NCBI GenBank assembly: GCA_009777795.1
Contig: WRLC01000003.1
Coordinates: forward strand, 1-64,000
Length of the DNA stretch: 64,000 nt
Direction: 5' to 3'
Source of the DNA: Candidatus Saccharimonadota bacterium
Lineage (GTDB): Bacteria > Patescibacteriota > Saccharimonadia > Saccharimonadales > Saccharimonadaceae
Shown piece by piece: positions 19,101 to 25,441 of this stretch. Each line of letters opens with the position of its first letter. The first letter of the stretch is position 1. The notes under the pieces were generated by a model. The model saw only the letters and a program-made list of their open reading frames with translations, was not told the DNA's origin and did not search any database. Both the position numbers and the translations under genes were made by a program.

Positions 19101-19430
19101 CATGTTGACGACGAGGAGAGCCTCGAGGGCGCTCATGGCGGCGTCGGTGCCGGCGGCAATAATACCGGTAATCGGACAGATGGCCCAAGCCATTTTACCC
19201 ATTTGGTCGGTGCAGTTGTTGACTGGGGCGGATTCCTCTTCCTCCTCTTCCTCCTCTTCTTCAGGCTCTTCAGGGGTGGGTGTAGGGGCAGGAGCAGGGA
19301 CAACAGGGGTGGCTGGGGTTTCAGGTATAGTCGGTAAGGTAGGGTCAGCATAAACATTGGCCGACACGAGAAAGGCCCCCGCTAGAATCGAGGCAATAAA
19401 AATAGAAAACGTTTGGAATCGTTTTTTCAT
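16119..19430 (-). CDS. VirB6/TrbL-like polytopic type IV secretion protein (1103 aa)
   Basis: Order: signal peptide (1-28, ending VYADP), Pro- then Glu-rich linker (30-66, with a run of Glu), about eight transmembrane helices (75-410) laid out as in VirB6/TrbL inner-membrane proteins, and a 690-residue charged cytoplasmic tail from the GGWSKEQQAIARARN region onward. VirB6/TrbL proteins form part of the type IV secretion channel. No VirB4 or VirD4 ATPase is in the window, so system membership is inferred from topology and from the VirB2-like genes directly upstream and divergent. ATG 19430 is chosen because signal peptide and promoter fit it; the frame stays open further upstream to 19532. Confidence 0.75.
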   Translation of the reverse strand: MKKRFQTFSIFIASILAGAFLVSANVYADPTLPTIPETPATPVVPAPAPTPTPEEPEEEEEEEEEESAPVNNCTDQMGKMAWAICPITGIIAAGTDAAMSALEALLVVNMQADVFDSPLFYIWQYIRNMANIVFVIMFLIMIFSHFTQWNITNYALRRAAPKLLVVAILINLSFYVSVAAVNISDILGVSLVGLFDSVAEGAASSGAISLADIPTWEAVFAVATGAVVVGGGLALGLVISGGLSGLFFVLAPVLLGALVAVLAALFTMAARQALIFLLVMLSPLAFAALLLTSTEKFFDLWRKFFLQMLVIFPMFAVLFGAARLAGWAIIATADGMLQVVLGMAVQVVPLVMTPALLRMSGTMLGKVNDLVRKPFAPAQTALGGWSKEQQAIARARNVNAGMRGQMGLMGSSKLAAFLEKQKALRGESLALENKSATHLVGSYVDKYVSAHSLKKGNFELDHKLGYTAKQAGVDELHAGIASLDRASTLNESSAWTDAAHPARTPGQKKLAKIAGQGSQAWLQTYTALERKARNDDGDLRFQTKTIQAAYRAKETYDATKNNPNFNAADVMSAEELQEYNKGLSDYEKYIAPIGGTLFNEYNKNNRITARITDVEAKKMLDYSASRAVQTYNMMDKKEREAYAILFNDTKKTYDIQRSLRNAFKESDLNKMTAAIDVMALRGDYNLITDEIAEATKNWSEAGKAVDSDEYKYLMDCLLKYKPDAAHLASYAKSMNIRRGKFGNFEGKIQVRMQNHPDETRDQAVQAVWEQIALEKGKAVNDLIREHENATRPLALIDWAKDDSGLGMLKLLADITQPGIAKSQDRTTFEAIGDLMREAGIKPDALQAGFLVKQLRSAATSGEIDGETLTNLTDLLLWRTERREDGGLQKILNRDTVASYLKDMSAAQLKGMKAGQIAMINDALLGLNEMADDEKKGRGWAVGEVADEIGLWMARAKWQIANGNGMLMSEMNTDILTKLKIAEMTERGGKFETSDIYNNLWGDPGKDNSWAPMLSSQTPEYIDAIMRIADSAHITQLGMDKSLVEKLVDYRLGMHGSTRNQSFALGNIDEETQAMFNRLGAAERNLIDVEVRDRLGWTTKKPSL

Positions 19431-19472
19431 TGGTTTGGTTGGTTTACGCTTATGGCATAAATCAACACTGTT

Positions 19473-19501
19473 ATTATAGCACACTATACCCGAAAAAGCA
19501 A
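19473..19501 (-). promoter_or_regulatory. Promoter of the VirB6-like gene
   Basis: Minus strand TTGCTT (19496-19501), 17-nt spacer, TATAAT (19473-19478); leader of about 35 nt without a clear Shine-Dalgarno. Confidence 0.75.
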
Positions 19502-19588
19502 GAGCTTTACGTGATTTTGTAGTTAAGCACAAGCGCAGTGGTGTTTGATGGCTTGATTTTGCTGGAGATGTGATATAATGTGGTCAAT

Positions 19589-19957
19589 ATGAATAGGCTT
19601 GCTCGCTTGTTGATGGTGCTGTTGGTGGCGGTGGCGGGGGTTGTCGCTGTGCCGGCGACTGTCAGCGGGAGTGGATATGATTGTGAGCAAGGGGCGATTA
19701 TCCAAGTATCCTGTGATGATGAAGGCGGTGGTATCTTTGGGGTTTTGAACTTGGTTTTGAACGTTTTGACGGTAGGCGTGGGGATTGCTGCGACGGCCGG
19801 AGTAATTTTTGCAGCGCTACGTTATACGCAGGCGCGCGACAACACAGAGAGCGCAGCGGGGGCGAAGAGGATGATTATAAATATACTTATTGGCTTGGCG
19901 GCTTGGGCAGTGTTTTGGACGCTGCTACAATGGTTGTTGCCGGGGGGTATCTTTTGA
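19589..19957 (+). CDS. VirB2-like small membrane protein 1
   Basis: A 122-aa protein: signal peptide (1-25), short Cys-containing region (CEQGAIIQVSC), then two hydrophobic helices separated by a basic loop (ALRYTQARDNTESAAGAKRM). This is the layout of VirB2/TrbC pilins. ATG 19589 follows an extended -10 box (TGATATAAT, hexamer 19574-19579) by 9 nt, so the mRNA is nearly leaderless; an in-frame GTG at 19580 would lie at the transcription start. Its TGA overlaps the ATG of the next gene. Confidence 0.7.
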   Translation: MNRLARLLMVLLVAVAGVVAVPATVSGSGYDCEQGAIIQVSCDDEGGGIFGVLNLVLNVLTVGVGIAATAGVIFAALRYTQARDNTESAAGAKRMIINILIGLAAWAVFWTLLQWLLPGGIF

Positions 19958-20742
19958 TGAGTGCTGTGCGCAGCAAGCTTGCAAAGATGCTCTTGGTATT
20001 CATGTTGATAATGACTGGAGCGATAGCGACCAACCTTACGGTCGCTAGTCAACCTACCTATGCAGCTTGCCCGAACGGGAACTTCCTTAACTTCCGTCCG
20101 TGGTGGCACGGGTTGCGCAATAACACAACTTGCGAGCTGGTCACGCCGGTGACCCGAATTGATTCAGATGGGAACGTGTCGGTAGGAACTGGTGGCAGCG
20201 GCGGGTACACTATAACGACATTTGCTTGGAGGATTGTGTTTAACTCTATGGATATATTGTTTGGTATTGTAGCTTATGCAGCAGTGTTCTTTGTTGTCTT
20301 GGGAGGATTCAATGTGCTGTTTAGTGGTGGCGACCCGGGCAAAGTGAGCAAAGGTAAGATGACAATCATGAATGCCTTGTTGGGCGTAGCGGTTGCATTG
20401 CTAGCGAGTGGCTTAGTGCGTTTCGTAAACGACACTTTGATTGGTACCGGGAATCACAATCTACGGATAGAAAATTCAACTGGCACGTTTAGGGTAGTCG
20501 ACGGATACGACGTGAACACTGACGACGTTTGGCTGGGTGCTATGGGTGCGTTTCTAATGGTGGCTGGGATTGGTGCAGTGATGATGGTGGTTTGGGGTGG
20601 TGTGAAACTATCGATGGCGTCGGGCGACCCAGCGGCAACGGCGAAGGCGAAAAATACGATTCTTTTTGCACTAATTGGCGCGATTGTGATGCTGCTGGCT
20701 AGCTTTATTGTGGGCTTTGTAGCTGACTCGGTGGGAGGATAG
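19957..20742 (+). CDS. VirB2-like protein with two pilin-like helical hairpins
   Basis: A 261-aa protein with a signal peptide (1-35, ending YAA) and two copies of a VirB2-like hairpin: helix, basic loop, helix. The loops read SGGDPGKVSKGKMTIMNA and MASGDPAATAKAKNTILFA. A Cys-containing loop (CPNGNF, TTCEL) follows the signal peptide. It looks like a tandem fusion of two units of the type found singly in the next two genes. It starts within the stop codon of the gene before (TGATG), so it is coupled to it. Probable type IV secretion or pseudopilus component; exact role unknown. Confidence 0.7.
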   Translation: MSAVRSKLAKMLLVFMLIMTGAIATNLTVASQPTYAACPNGNFLNFRPWWHGLRNNTTCELVTPVTRIDSDGNVSVGTGGSGGYTITTFAWRIVFNSMDILFGIVAYAAVFFVVLGGFNVLFSGGDPGKVSKGKMTIMNALLGVAVALLASGLVRFVNDTLIGTGNHNLRIENSTGTFRVVDGYDVNTDDVWLGAMGAFLMVAGIGAVMMVVWGGVKLSMASGDPAATAKAKNTILFALIGAIVMLLASFIVGFVADSVGG

Positions 20743-20748
20743 GAAGAG

Positions 20749-21192
20749 ATGACAAAACAAATGAGGCAAAAAATGTTTCACGGGGTACGGTTGACGTTGG
20801 CTGGGATTTTTGCGGTGCTGGCAATCTTGGGTGTGGCGTTAGCGAGTAATATTTTGACGACAGATGACGCGGCGGCTAAGCCAGCGATATGCGGGACGGC
20901 GGCGACTAGCGGCATGACTTCAGCTGAACTAGCAGCGTTAGGCTGCGGCAATGAGGCTGGTGAGGACATAGTTAACTCGCGGGCAACGAACATCTTACGG
21001 ACGTTGGTTTGGTTTGGCTGTGCGGTGGCGTTGACCTTTGTGATAGTGGGCGGCATCAAACTGGCGACCAGCGAAGGCGATCAGGCGAAGGTGGCGAAGG
21101 CGCGGAACACAATTGTCTTTGCGGCGATTGGGTTAGTGATTGCGCTACTAGCGACATTCATCGTGGACGAAGTCGTGGCTTTATTCATGTAA
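20749..21192 (+). CDS. VirB2-like small membrane protein 3
   Basis: A 147-aa protein: signal peptide (about 1-45), Cys-containing stretch (CGTAAT, LGCGNEAGED), then helix-loop-helix with loop SEGDQAKVAKARNTIVFA. It lies 6 nt after the preceding gene with a purine-rich ribosome site (AGGAAGAG), so it belongs to the same operon. The loop motif is shared with the flanking VirB2-like genes. Confidence 0.7.
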   Translation: MTKQMRQKMFHGVRLTLAGIFAVLAILGVALASNILTTDDAAAKPAICGTAATSGMTSAELAALGCGNEAGEDIVNSRATNILRTLVWFGCAVALTFVIVGGIKLATSEGDQAKVAKARNTIVFAAIGLVIALLATFIVDEVVALFM

Positions 21193-21197
21193 AGCCC

Positions 21198-21226
21198 TTG
21201 ACAGCTAAACGCGGTACTGCTATAAT
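21198..21226 (+). promoter_or_regulatory. Strong promoter of the fourth VirB2-like gene
   Basis: TTGACA (21198-21203), 17-nt spacer, TATAAT (21221-21226): full consensus. With the Shine-Dalgarno AAGGAG at 21242-21247 and the strong terminator after the gene, it suggests high expression of this one protein. Confidence 0.9.
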
Positions 21227-21252
21227 TGGCTTAAAGAATACAAGGAGAAAAA

Positions 21253-21561
21253 ATGTTTAAATTTCTTGCAGCACCTACTTGGACTACGCCGGGTACAGGG
21301 GCTTCTACTAGCTTAACTGACGCGAACTCGGTCGTGGCGCTGGTAGTGCAAACTTTGATTTTTGTGGCCTGTGCAGTGGCCTTTGTGTTTGTGATTGTCG
21401 GTGGTATCAAGTACATCACAAGCGGTGGCGACGAGAAGAAGGTCGCAAGTGCAAAGAATACGATTCTTTACGCAATCATCGGTTTGGTTGCTGCGCTCTT
21501 GGCTGGCGTGATTCTTAACGTCGTGCTAAGTGCAATCGGCATCAACACATTCACGTTCTAA
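21253..21561 (+). CDS. VirB2-like small membrane protein 4, probable major pilin-like subunit
   Basis: A 102-aa protein without a typical signal peptide: a short polar start (FLAAPTWTTPGTGAS), then helix-loop-helix with loop SGGDEKKVASAKNTILYA. It is the smallest of the four related proteins. It alone has a consensus promoter, a perfect ribosome site and a strong terminator, as expected for the abundant structural subunit of a type IV secretion-like pilus. That role is inferred. Confidence 0.72.
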   Translation: MFKFLAAPTWTTPGTGASTSLTDANSVVALVVQTLIFVACAVAFVFVIVGGIKYITSGGDEKKVASAKNTILYAIIGLVAALLAGVILNVVLSAIGINTFTF

Positions 21562-21580
21562 GATATTAGATAACGGACAC

Positions 21581-21611
21581 ACAAAACCCCCGAGAAATCG
21601 GGGGATTTTGT
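21581..21611. terminator. Strong terminator after the VirB2-like gene
   Basis: CCCCCGA (21587-21593), GAAA tetraloop, TCGGGGG (21598-21604), flanked by A- and T-rich arms that extend the stem (ACAAAA / ATTTTGT). Confidence 0.92.
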
Positions 21612-21640
21612 TTGTGACCCTGTTGAGGGTGGCGCCGGTA

Positions 21641-21663
21641 AAGCCCCGATTGCTCGGGGCTTT
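21641..21663 (-). terminator. Terminator of the Hsp20 gene
   Basis: AAGCCCCGA, loop TTGC, TCGGGGCTT, 15 nt downstream of the hsp20 stop on the minus strand. It insulates the convergent pair together with the terminator at 21581-21611. Confidence 0.85.
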
Positions 21664-21677
21664 AATCTTTCGTCTGG

Positions 21678-22166
21678 CTATTTTTTGTATTGGACAGGGA
21701 CTTTGGTGGTGGTTGGGACTTGCTTCTCAAAGCAAATCGTTAGCACACCATTGTCAACACTGGCCTCAACGCTGTCTTCTTTGATTTTGACCGTTTCCGG
21801 TAATTTAATCGAGCGCGCGACCTCACCCCAATAACACTCTTGCGCGAAGTAGTTCATCGCTTGTGCGTCTTCGTTGCTCGAAAGCATACCCGAAACCGTG
21901 AGCACTAAATCTTCCGACAAGCTAACATCCAAGTTAGTTTTGTCAATACCTGCTACACGGGTTTTAATGACTAGCTTGTCGACAGTTTCATAAACATCGA
22001 CGGCTAGCTGCCCAGGCACGTTTTCGTCGCCCTCGGCGTCTTCCCACCCGTCTGTTTGGATCTCTTCCTCGACTATGGTCTCGGTCGCGACATCTTCGCC
22101 ATCATTCGAAAATGCTGCCTCCAAGGCCTCTGCGTCTAAGAGATCACTATCCTCATTGCGAGCCAT
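21678..22166 (-). CDS. Small heat-shock protein, Hsp20/alpha-crystallin family
   Basis: A 162-aa chaperone that holds unfolding proteins. An acidic N-terminal arm (1-50) is followed by the alpha-crystallin domain (about 52-145) with the typical strands YETVDKLVIKTRVAGI and the A-x-x-x-NGVL signature (ASVDNGVLTI), and a short C-terminal extension. Shine-Dalgarno GGAGGAG lies before ATG 22166, with a TTGACT element about 60 nt upstream. No CIRCE operator is visible. Single gene between two terminators and a divergent comF. Confidence 0.92.
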   Translation of the reverse strand: MARNEDSDLLDAEALEAAFSNDGEDVATETIVEEEIQTDGWEDAEGDENVPGQLAVDVYETVDKLVIKTRVAGIDKTNLDVSLSEDLVLTVSGMLSSNEDAQAMNYFAQECYWGEVARSIKLPETVKIKEDSVEASVDNGVLTICFEKQVPTTTKVPVQYKK

Positions 22167-22287
22167 TTCTCCTCCACTTATACTTATATCTTAATAGTAT
22201 AGGTATTCTTTTGCGAAGTCAAGGGTTTTCCAACATTTTTAACCTTAAACATTATGTTTATAGGGGTAAGGCAGATATAATTATCTT

Positions 22288-22968
22288 ATGGGATTGCTGG
22301 ATTTGATTTTGCCGCTCTATTGCGCGCGTTGCGGGCGGGTGGGGGCGGCGCTGTGCGGGGCGTGCGCGGAGGAGACATTGCGCGAGGCGGAGAATTGCTG
22401 CATGGAGTGCGGGAATTACAATGAAGGCTGGCGGTGTTCGGAGTGTGGCGAGCTGGAGGCGGAGAGTTTCACGTTTGGCTTTTATGACCAGCCGATTGGC
22501 AAAATGGCGACGGAGTTGAAGATGAAGGGTGCGCGACATCTAGTGGGGCCATTGGCGCGGTTGTTGGCGGAGGCGTTGCCAGATGTGGAGGGGCGAGTGG
22601 TGGTGGTGCCGGTGCCGACGATTAAAAGGCATCGGAAGGAGCGTAGTGTGGCGCATGCGGAGTTGGTGGGGCGGGAGTTGGCGCGGGCGCGGGGGTGGGA
22701 GTATGCGGAGGTTGTGGGGCGAGTGCGGGATGTGGTGCAGACGGGAAAGTCGGGGAAAGTGAGGCGCGAGCAAGTGGTGGGAGCTTTTAAGGTAGAACTC
22801 CCCCTATTATACCAGTATATCACAGAAGGGGCAAAAAGTCAAGAGGCTATGTTTATTCTGCTGGACGATATTACGACGACGGGGGCGACTTTGGGGGAGT
22901 GTGAGAAGGTTTTGCGGGAGGCGGGGGTGGAAAGGGTGCGGCGGGTGGTCTTGGCAAAAACGCGATAG
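22288..22968 (+). CDS. comF: ComF-family phosphoribosyltransferase-like protein
   Basis: A 226-aa protein with a zinc-ribbon N-terminus (Cys pairs CARC, CGAC, CMEC, CSEC in residues 12-56) and a PRPP-binding-type C-terminus with LLDDITTTGATL. The Q-x-G-K-x9-GAF block near 155-170 is diagnostic of ComF/GntX. The family is needed for DNA uptake in competent bacteria, probably in handling incoming single strands. The -10 TATAAT (22276-22281) ends 6 nt before ATG, so the mRNA is probably leaderless. The promoter of the tRNA-Ser gene lies across its 3' end. Confidence 0.9.
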   Translation: MGLLDLILPLYCARCGRVGAALCGACAEETLREAENCCMECGNYNEGWRCSECGELEAESFTFGFYDQPIGKMATELKMKGARHLVGPLARLLAEALPDVEGRVVVVPVPTIKRHRKERSVAHAELVGRELARARGWEYAEVVGRVRDVVQTGKSGKVRREQVVGAFKVELPLLYQYITEGAKSQEAMFILLDDITTTGATLGECEKVLREAGVERVRRVVLAKTR

Positions 22969-22979
22969 TGTGATATATT
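22951..22979 (+). promoter_or_regulatory. Promoter of tRNA-Ser
   Basis: TTGGCA (22951-22956), 17-nt spacer, TATATT (22974-22979), inside and just after the end of comF; predicted start within a few bases of the tRNA. Confidence 0.6.
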
Positions 22980-22988
22980 AAAGGGGTC

Positions 22989-23081
22989 GGAGGGATACCC
23001 AAGTGGCTGAAGGGGACGGTTTGCTAAATCGTTAGTGTGGGGAAACTTGCAGCGAGGGTTCGAATCCCTCTCCCTCCGCCA
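22989..23081 (+). tRNA. tRNA-Ser (anticodon GCU)
   Basis: 93 nt with encoded CCA. The acceptor stem GGAGGGA pairs with TCCCTCC, the anticodon loop TTGCTAA carries GCT, the long variable arm is typical of class II tRNAs, and the T arm reads GAGGGTTCGAATCCCTC. It reads AGC/AGU codons. Confidence 0.95.
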
Positions 23082-23105
23082 AGGCACTGAGACAATAAGA
23101 GTTGT

Positions 23106-23140
23106 AAAAACCGCCCAAGAATGAATATTGGGCGGTTTTT
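23106..23140. terminator. Bidirectional terminator between tRNA-Ser and upp
   Basis: CCGCCCAA (23111-23118), 9-nt loop, TTGGGCGG (23128-23135), with A5 before and T5 after, so it can end transcription from both sides. Confidence 0.92.
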
Positions 23141-23158
23141 GATTGTTTTCCAAATCTT

Positions 23159-23791
23159 TTACTTGGTGCCGAAAATGCGGTCGCCAGCGTCGCCGAGGCC
23201 GGGCACAATGTAAGCGTGCTCGTTGAGGTGAGAATCGATGGCGCAGGCGTAGATGCTGACGTCGGGGTGTTCTTGTTGCATGAACGCGACACCTTCGGGC
23301 GCGGCGATGATGCAGAGAAACTTGATGTCGGAGACGCCTCGCTTTTTGAGCTTGTTGACGGCGTCAACAGCGGTGCCGCCAGTAGCGAGCATGGGGTCAA
23401 CGACAATGACGCTGCGCTTCTCGATATCGTTGGGCAGCTTGCAGTAGTACTCAACGGGGCTTTTGGTCTCGGGGTCGCGGTAAGTGCCGATGTGGCCGAC
23501 TTTGGCGACGGGAATCAGGCCCAGCGCGCCAAAAAGCATGGCTTCACCAGCGCGGAGGATAGAGACCAAGGCAAGTTTCTTGCCCTCGATGACCGGGCTC
23601 TCGCAAGTGCAGATGGGAGTCTCGATGGTGATGGTCTCGGTTGGGAGGTCGCGGGTGGCTTCATAGCACATGAGGCCGGCGATTTCCTCAACCAGTTCGC
23701 GGAATTCTTTGACGCTGGTCTTTCCGTCGCGGAGCAGGGTCAACTTATGCTGAATTAAGGGGTGGTCAAGCAAAATTACATCATTCGACAT
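23159..23791 (-). CDS. upp: Uracil phosphoribosyltransferase
   Basis: A 210-aa enzyme converting uracil and PRPP to UMP. The PRPP-binding loop [12 protein letters not shown] and the C-terminal uracil-binding [12 protein letters not shown] are present, and length is normal. ATG 23791 with GGAGGCC upstream is preferred to the longer frame starting at 23815. Its start overlaps the 3' end of uraA by 11 nt, so import and salvage of uracil are coupled in one operon. It ends at the bidirectional terminator. Confidence 0.97.
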   Translation of the reverse strand: MSNDVILLDHPLIQHKLTLLRDGKTSVKEFRELVEEIAGLMCYEATRDLPTETITIETPICTCESPVIEGKKLALVSILRAGEAMLFGALGLIPVAKVGHIGTYRDPETKSPVEYYCKLPNDIEKRSVIVVDPMLATGGTAVDAVNKLKKRGVSDIKFLCIIAAPEGVAFMQQEHPDVSIYACAIDSHLNEHAYIVPGLGDAGDRIFGTK

Positions 23792-25151
23792 TTTCTGGGG
23801 CCTCCTTTCGCCCAATATTCAGAATCAGGTTGAGAACGATACCAGCGATAGCGGCGGTGGCGATGGCGGGGAGCTCGGCGCCGAAAAAGGGAATCATGCC
23901 GTTGCCCGCGAAAGCGTAGGACCCACCGAGACCGACGACCAAGACAACAGCGATGACAGCGGCGTTGCGGCCGTCGAAGATGTTGACTTTTTTCTCAATC
24001 ATCAGGGCGACGCCTTGGACGGCGATGACGCCGAAGAGGTAAATGCAGGCGCCGTTGATGACCGCGGCCGGGATGGAGTTGACGAAGGCGTTGACCGGAC
24101 CGATGAACGACGAAGCGATGGCGAGCAGGGCTGCGCCAATGACAGTGGCGTTCGAAAAGACCTTGGAAATGGCCTTGACGGCGATGTTTTCGCCGTAGTT
24201 GGTGCCGGCCGGGCCGCCAAACAGGGCTGCTACGATGTCGCCGATGCCATCAGCAACAAGATTAAGCCAGAGCTTATTCTTGATGTTGTATTTGCGGCGA
24301 GACTGCTTCTCTTCGGCCAGCTTGTCGACATAGAGGTCAATTTGGAACAAGTGGGCCGTGCTCTCGGGGATGGTAGCGATGGCGATGGGCATGATAGCGA
24401 GCAGGGCGGCAATCGAGGGAACAGGGGCCGTGAAGTGCGGTGTGGTAATGAAATTGGACGCCGCAACGCGGGAAAAATCGACCAAACCCATGGGGATGCT
24501 GGCTAAGAAGCCAACTCCGATGCCAAGAAGGATCGACGACTGCTGCCAAACGCCTTTCAGGAATACGGAAAAGAGGACGGTGGAAAGTAAGGTGATGAGG
24601 GCTGCAATCCAAGCGATGTTGCTGGTGAGGCCGGTCGCGGCGTCGTAGCCGGAAGCGTTGTTGAGGGCGACGACGAAGAGCGACCCGCCGACGATGAGGG
24701 CGACCGAACCGGTGACCGACGGGGGCAGGACCTTTTCGATTTTGGCCATACCAACGCGTGCGACAAGTAGCCCGGCAAGGGCCGAGGCGACGCCGGCCAT
24801 AATGATGCCGAACTGAGCCTGACCGATGAGGGCATCGGGCGCGACTTCGCCGAAAGCTTTGACGCCGGTGAGGGCGGCAACGGCGGCGATGAAACTGAAG
24901 CTACTGCCGTAATAGAGGGGAATCGCGGTCTTGTCCTTGCTGAAAAACTTGGTGACGAGTTGGGTCGCGATGGTCGCCACACCAGATGCAAAAAGGGCGG
25001 TCGAGGTGTGGAAACCCATGAGTAAGGCGGCCAATACGGTGGCGGGGAACATGGTGATGAATTGCTGAAGGGAAAAGACGAGCAGTTTACCGGGTGATGG
25101 CGTTTCGTTGGGCAAATAGCCCACGGCATTGGGATTTTTGGTGCTTCTCAT
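23781..25151 (-). CDS. uraA: Uracil/xanthine permease, NCS2 family
   Basis: A 456-aa transporter of the nucleobase:cation symporter-2 family, with about 12-14 hydrophobic segments and the family block [13 protein letters not shown] around residue 305. Pairing with upp identifies uracil as the probable substrate. Shine-Dalgarno AAAGGAGG precedes ATG. The leader (about 80 nt) contains a small hairpin (AAGGT-N5-ACCTT) but no recognisable riboswitch. Confidence 0.93.
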   Translation of the reverse strand: MRSTKNPNAVGYLPNETPSPGKLLVFSLQQFITMFPATVLAALLMGFHTSTALFASGVATIATQLVTKFFSKDKTAIPLYYGSSFSFIAAVAALTGVKAFGEVAPDALIGQAQFGIIMAGVASALAGLLVARVGMAKIEKVLPPSVTGSVALIVGGSLFVVALNNASGYDAATGLTSNIAWIAALITLLSTVLFSVFLKGVWQQSSILLGIGVGFLASIPMGLVDFSRVAASNFITTPHFTAPVPSIAALLAIMPIAIATIPESTAHLFQIDLYVDKLAEEKQSRRKYNIKNKLWLNLVADGIGDIVAALFGGPAGTNYGENIAVKAISKVFSNATVIGAALLAIASSFIGPVNAFVNSIPAAVINGACIYLFGVIAVQGVALMIEKKVNIFDGRNAAVIAVVLVVGLGGSYAFAGNGMIPFFGAELPAIATAAIAGIVLNLILNIGRKEAPENVE

Positions 25152-25234
25152 AAAGCTACCTCCTTTTAATAAAAGATTTGGATGTCAAGGTTCTACACCT
25201 TACCACCCATTACATAAGTAGTGTATCTTGGTTG

Positions 25235-25263
25235 ATTATATCATAACGAGAGGGGTTTTGCAA
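25235..25263 (-). promoter_or_regulatory. Promoter of uraA-upp
   Basis: Minus strand TTGCAA (25258-25263), 17-nt spacer, TATAAT (25235-25240). TTGCAA is palindromic, so it could also serve the + strand -10 TATAAT at 25284-25289 in front of tRNA-Arg, but that spacer is 20 nt. Confidence 0.7.
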
Positions 25264-25297
25264 AACTTTTATATAAAATGTGGTATAATATATATGT

Positions 25298-25373
25298 GGT
25301 CTGGTAGCTCAACTGGAAGAGCAGATCCGTCCTAAGGATAAGGTTGTAGGTTCGAGTCCTATCCAGACTACCA
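25298..25373 (+). tRNA. tRNA-Arg (anticodon CCU)
   Basis: 76 nt with encoded CCA. Acceptor GGTCTGG pairs with CCAGACT (G1:U72 wobble), D arm GCTC-GAGC, anticodon loop GTCCTAA with CCT, T arm GTAGG TTCGAGT CCTAT. It reads AGG codons. Position 32 is G, which is unusual. Confidence 0.88.
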
Positions 25374-25385
25374 GAGAGACCTTTA

Positions 25386-25412
25386 GCGCCCTTTGTAGGG
25401 TGCTTGCTTTTT
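25386..25412 (+). terminator. Terminator of tRNA-Arg
   Basis: GCGCCCT (25386-25392), loop TTGT, AGGGTGC (25397-25403), then a T-rich tail. The tail also holds the -35 box of the next gene. Confidence 0.7.
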
Positions 25413-25432
25413 GGCGCGAACTGTGCCATAAT
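25404..25432 (+). promoter_or_regulatory. Promoter of cassette 1
   Basis: TTGCTT (25404-25409), 17-nt spacer, CATAAT (25427-25432), 9 nt before ATG 25442. Same architecture as the cassette 2 promoter (CATAAT, 8 nt before ATG). Confidence 0.65.
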
Positions 25433-25441
25433 TTGAAGTAA

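Noticed and set aside
25152-25234. Riboswitch or PyrR-type attenuator in the uraA leader
   Set aside because: Only a 5-bp hairpin without a U-run was found and no known aptamer pattern could be recognised.
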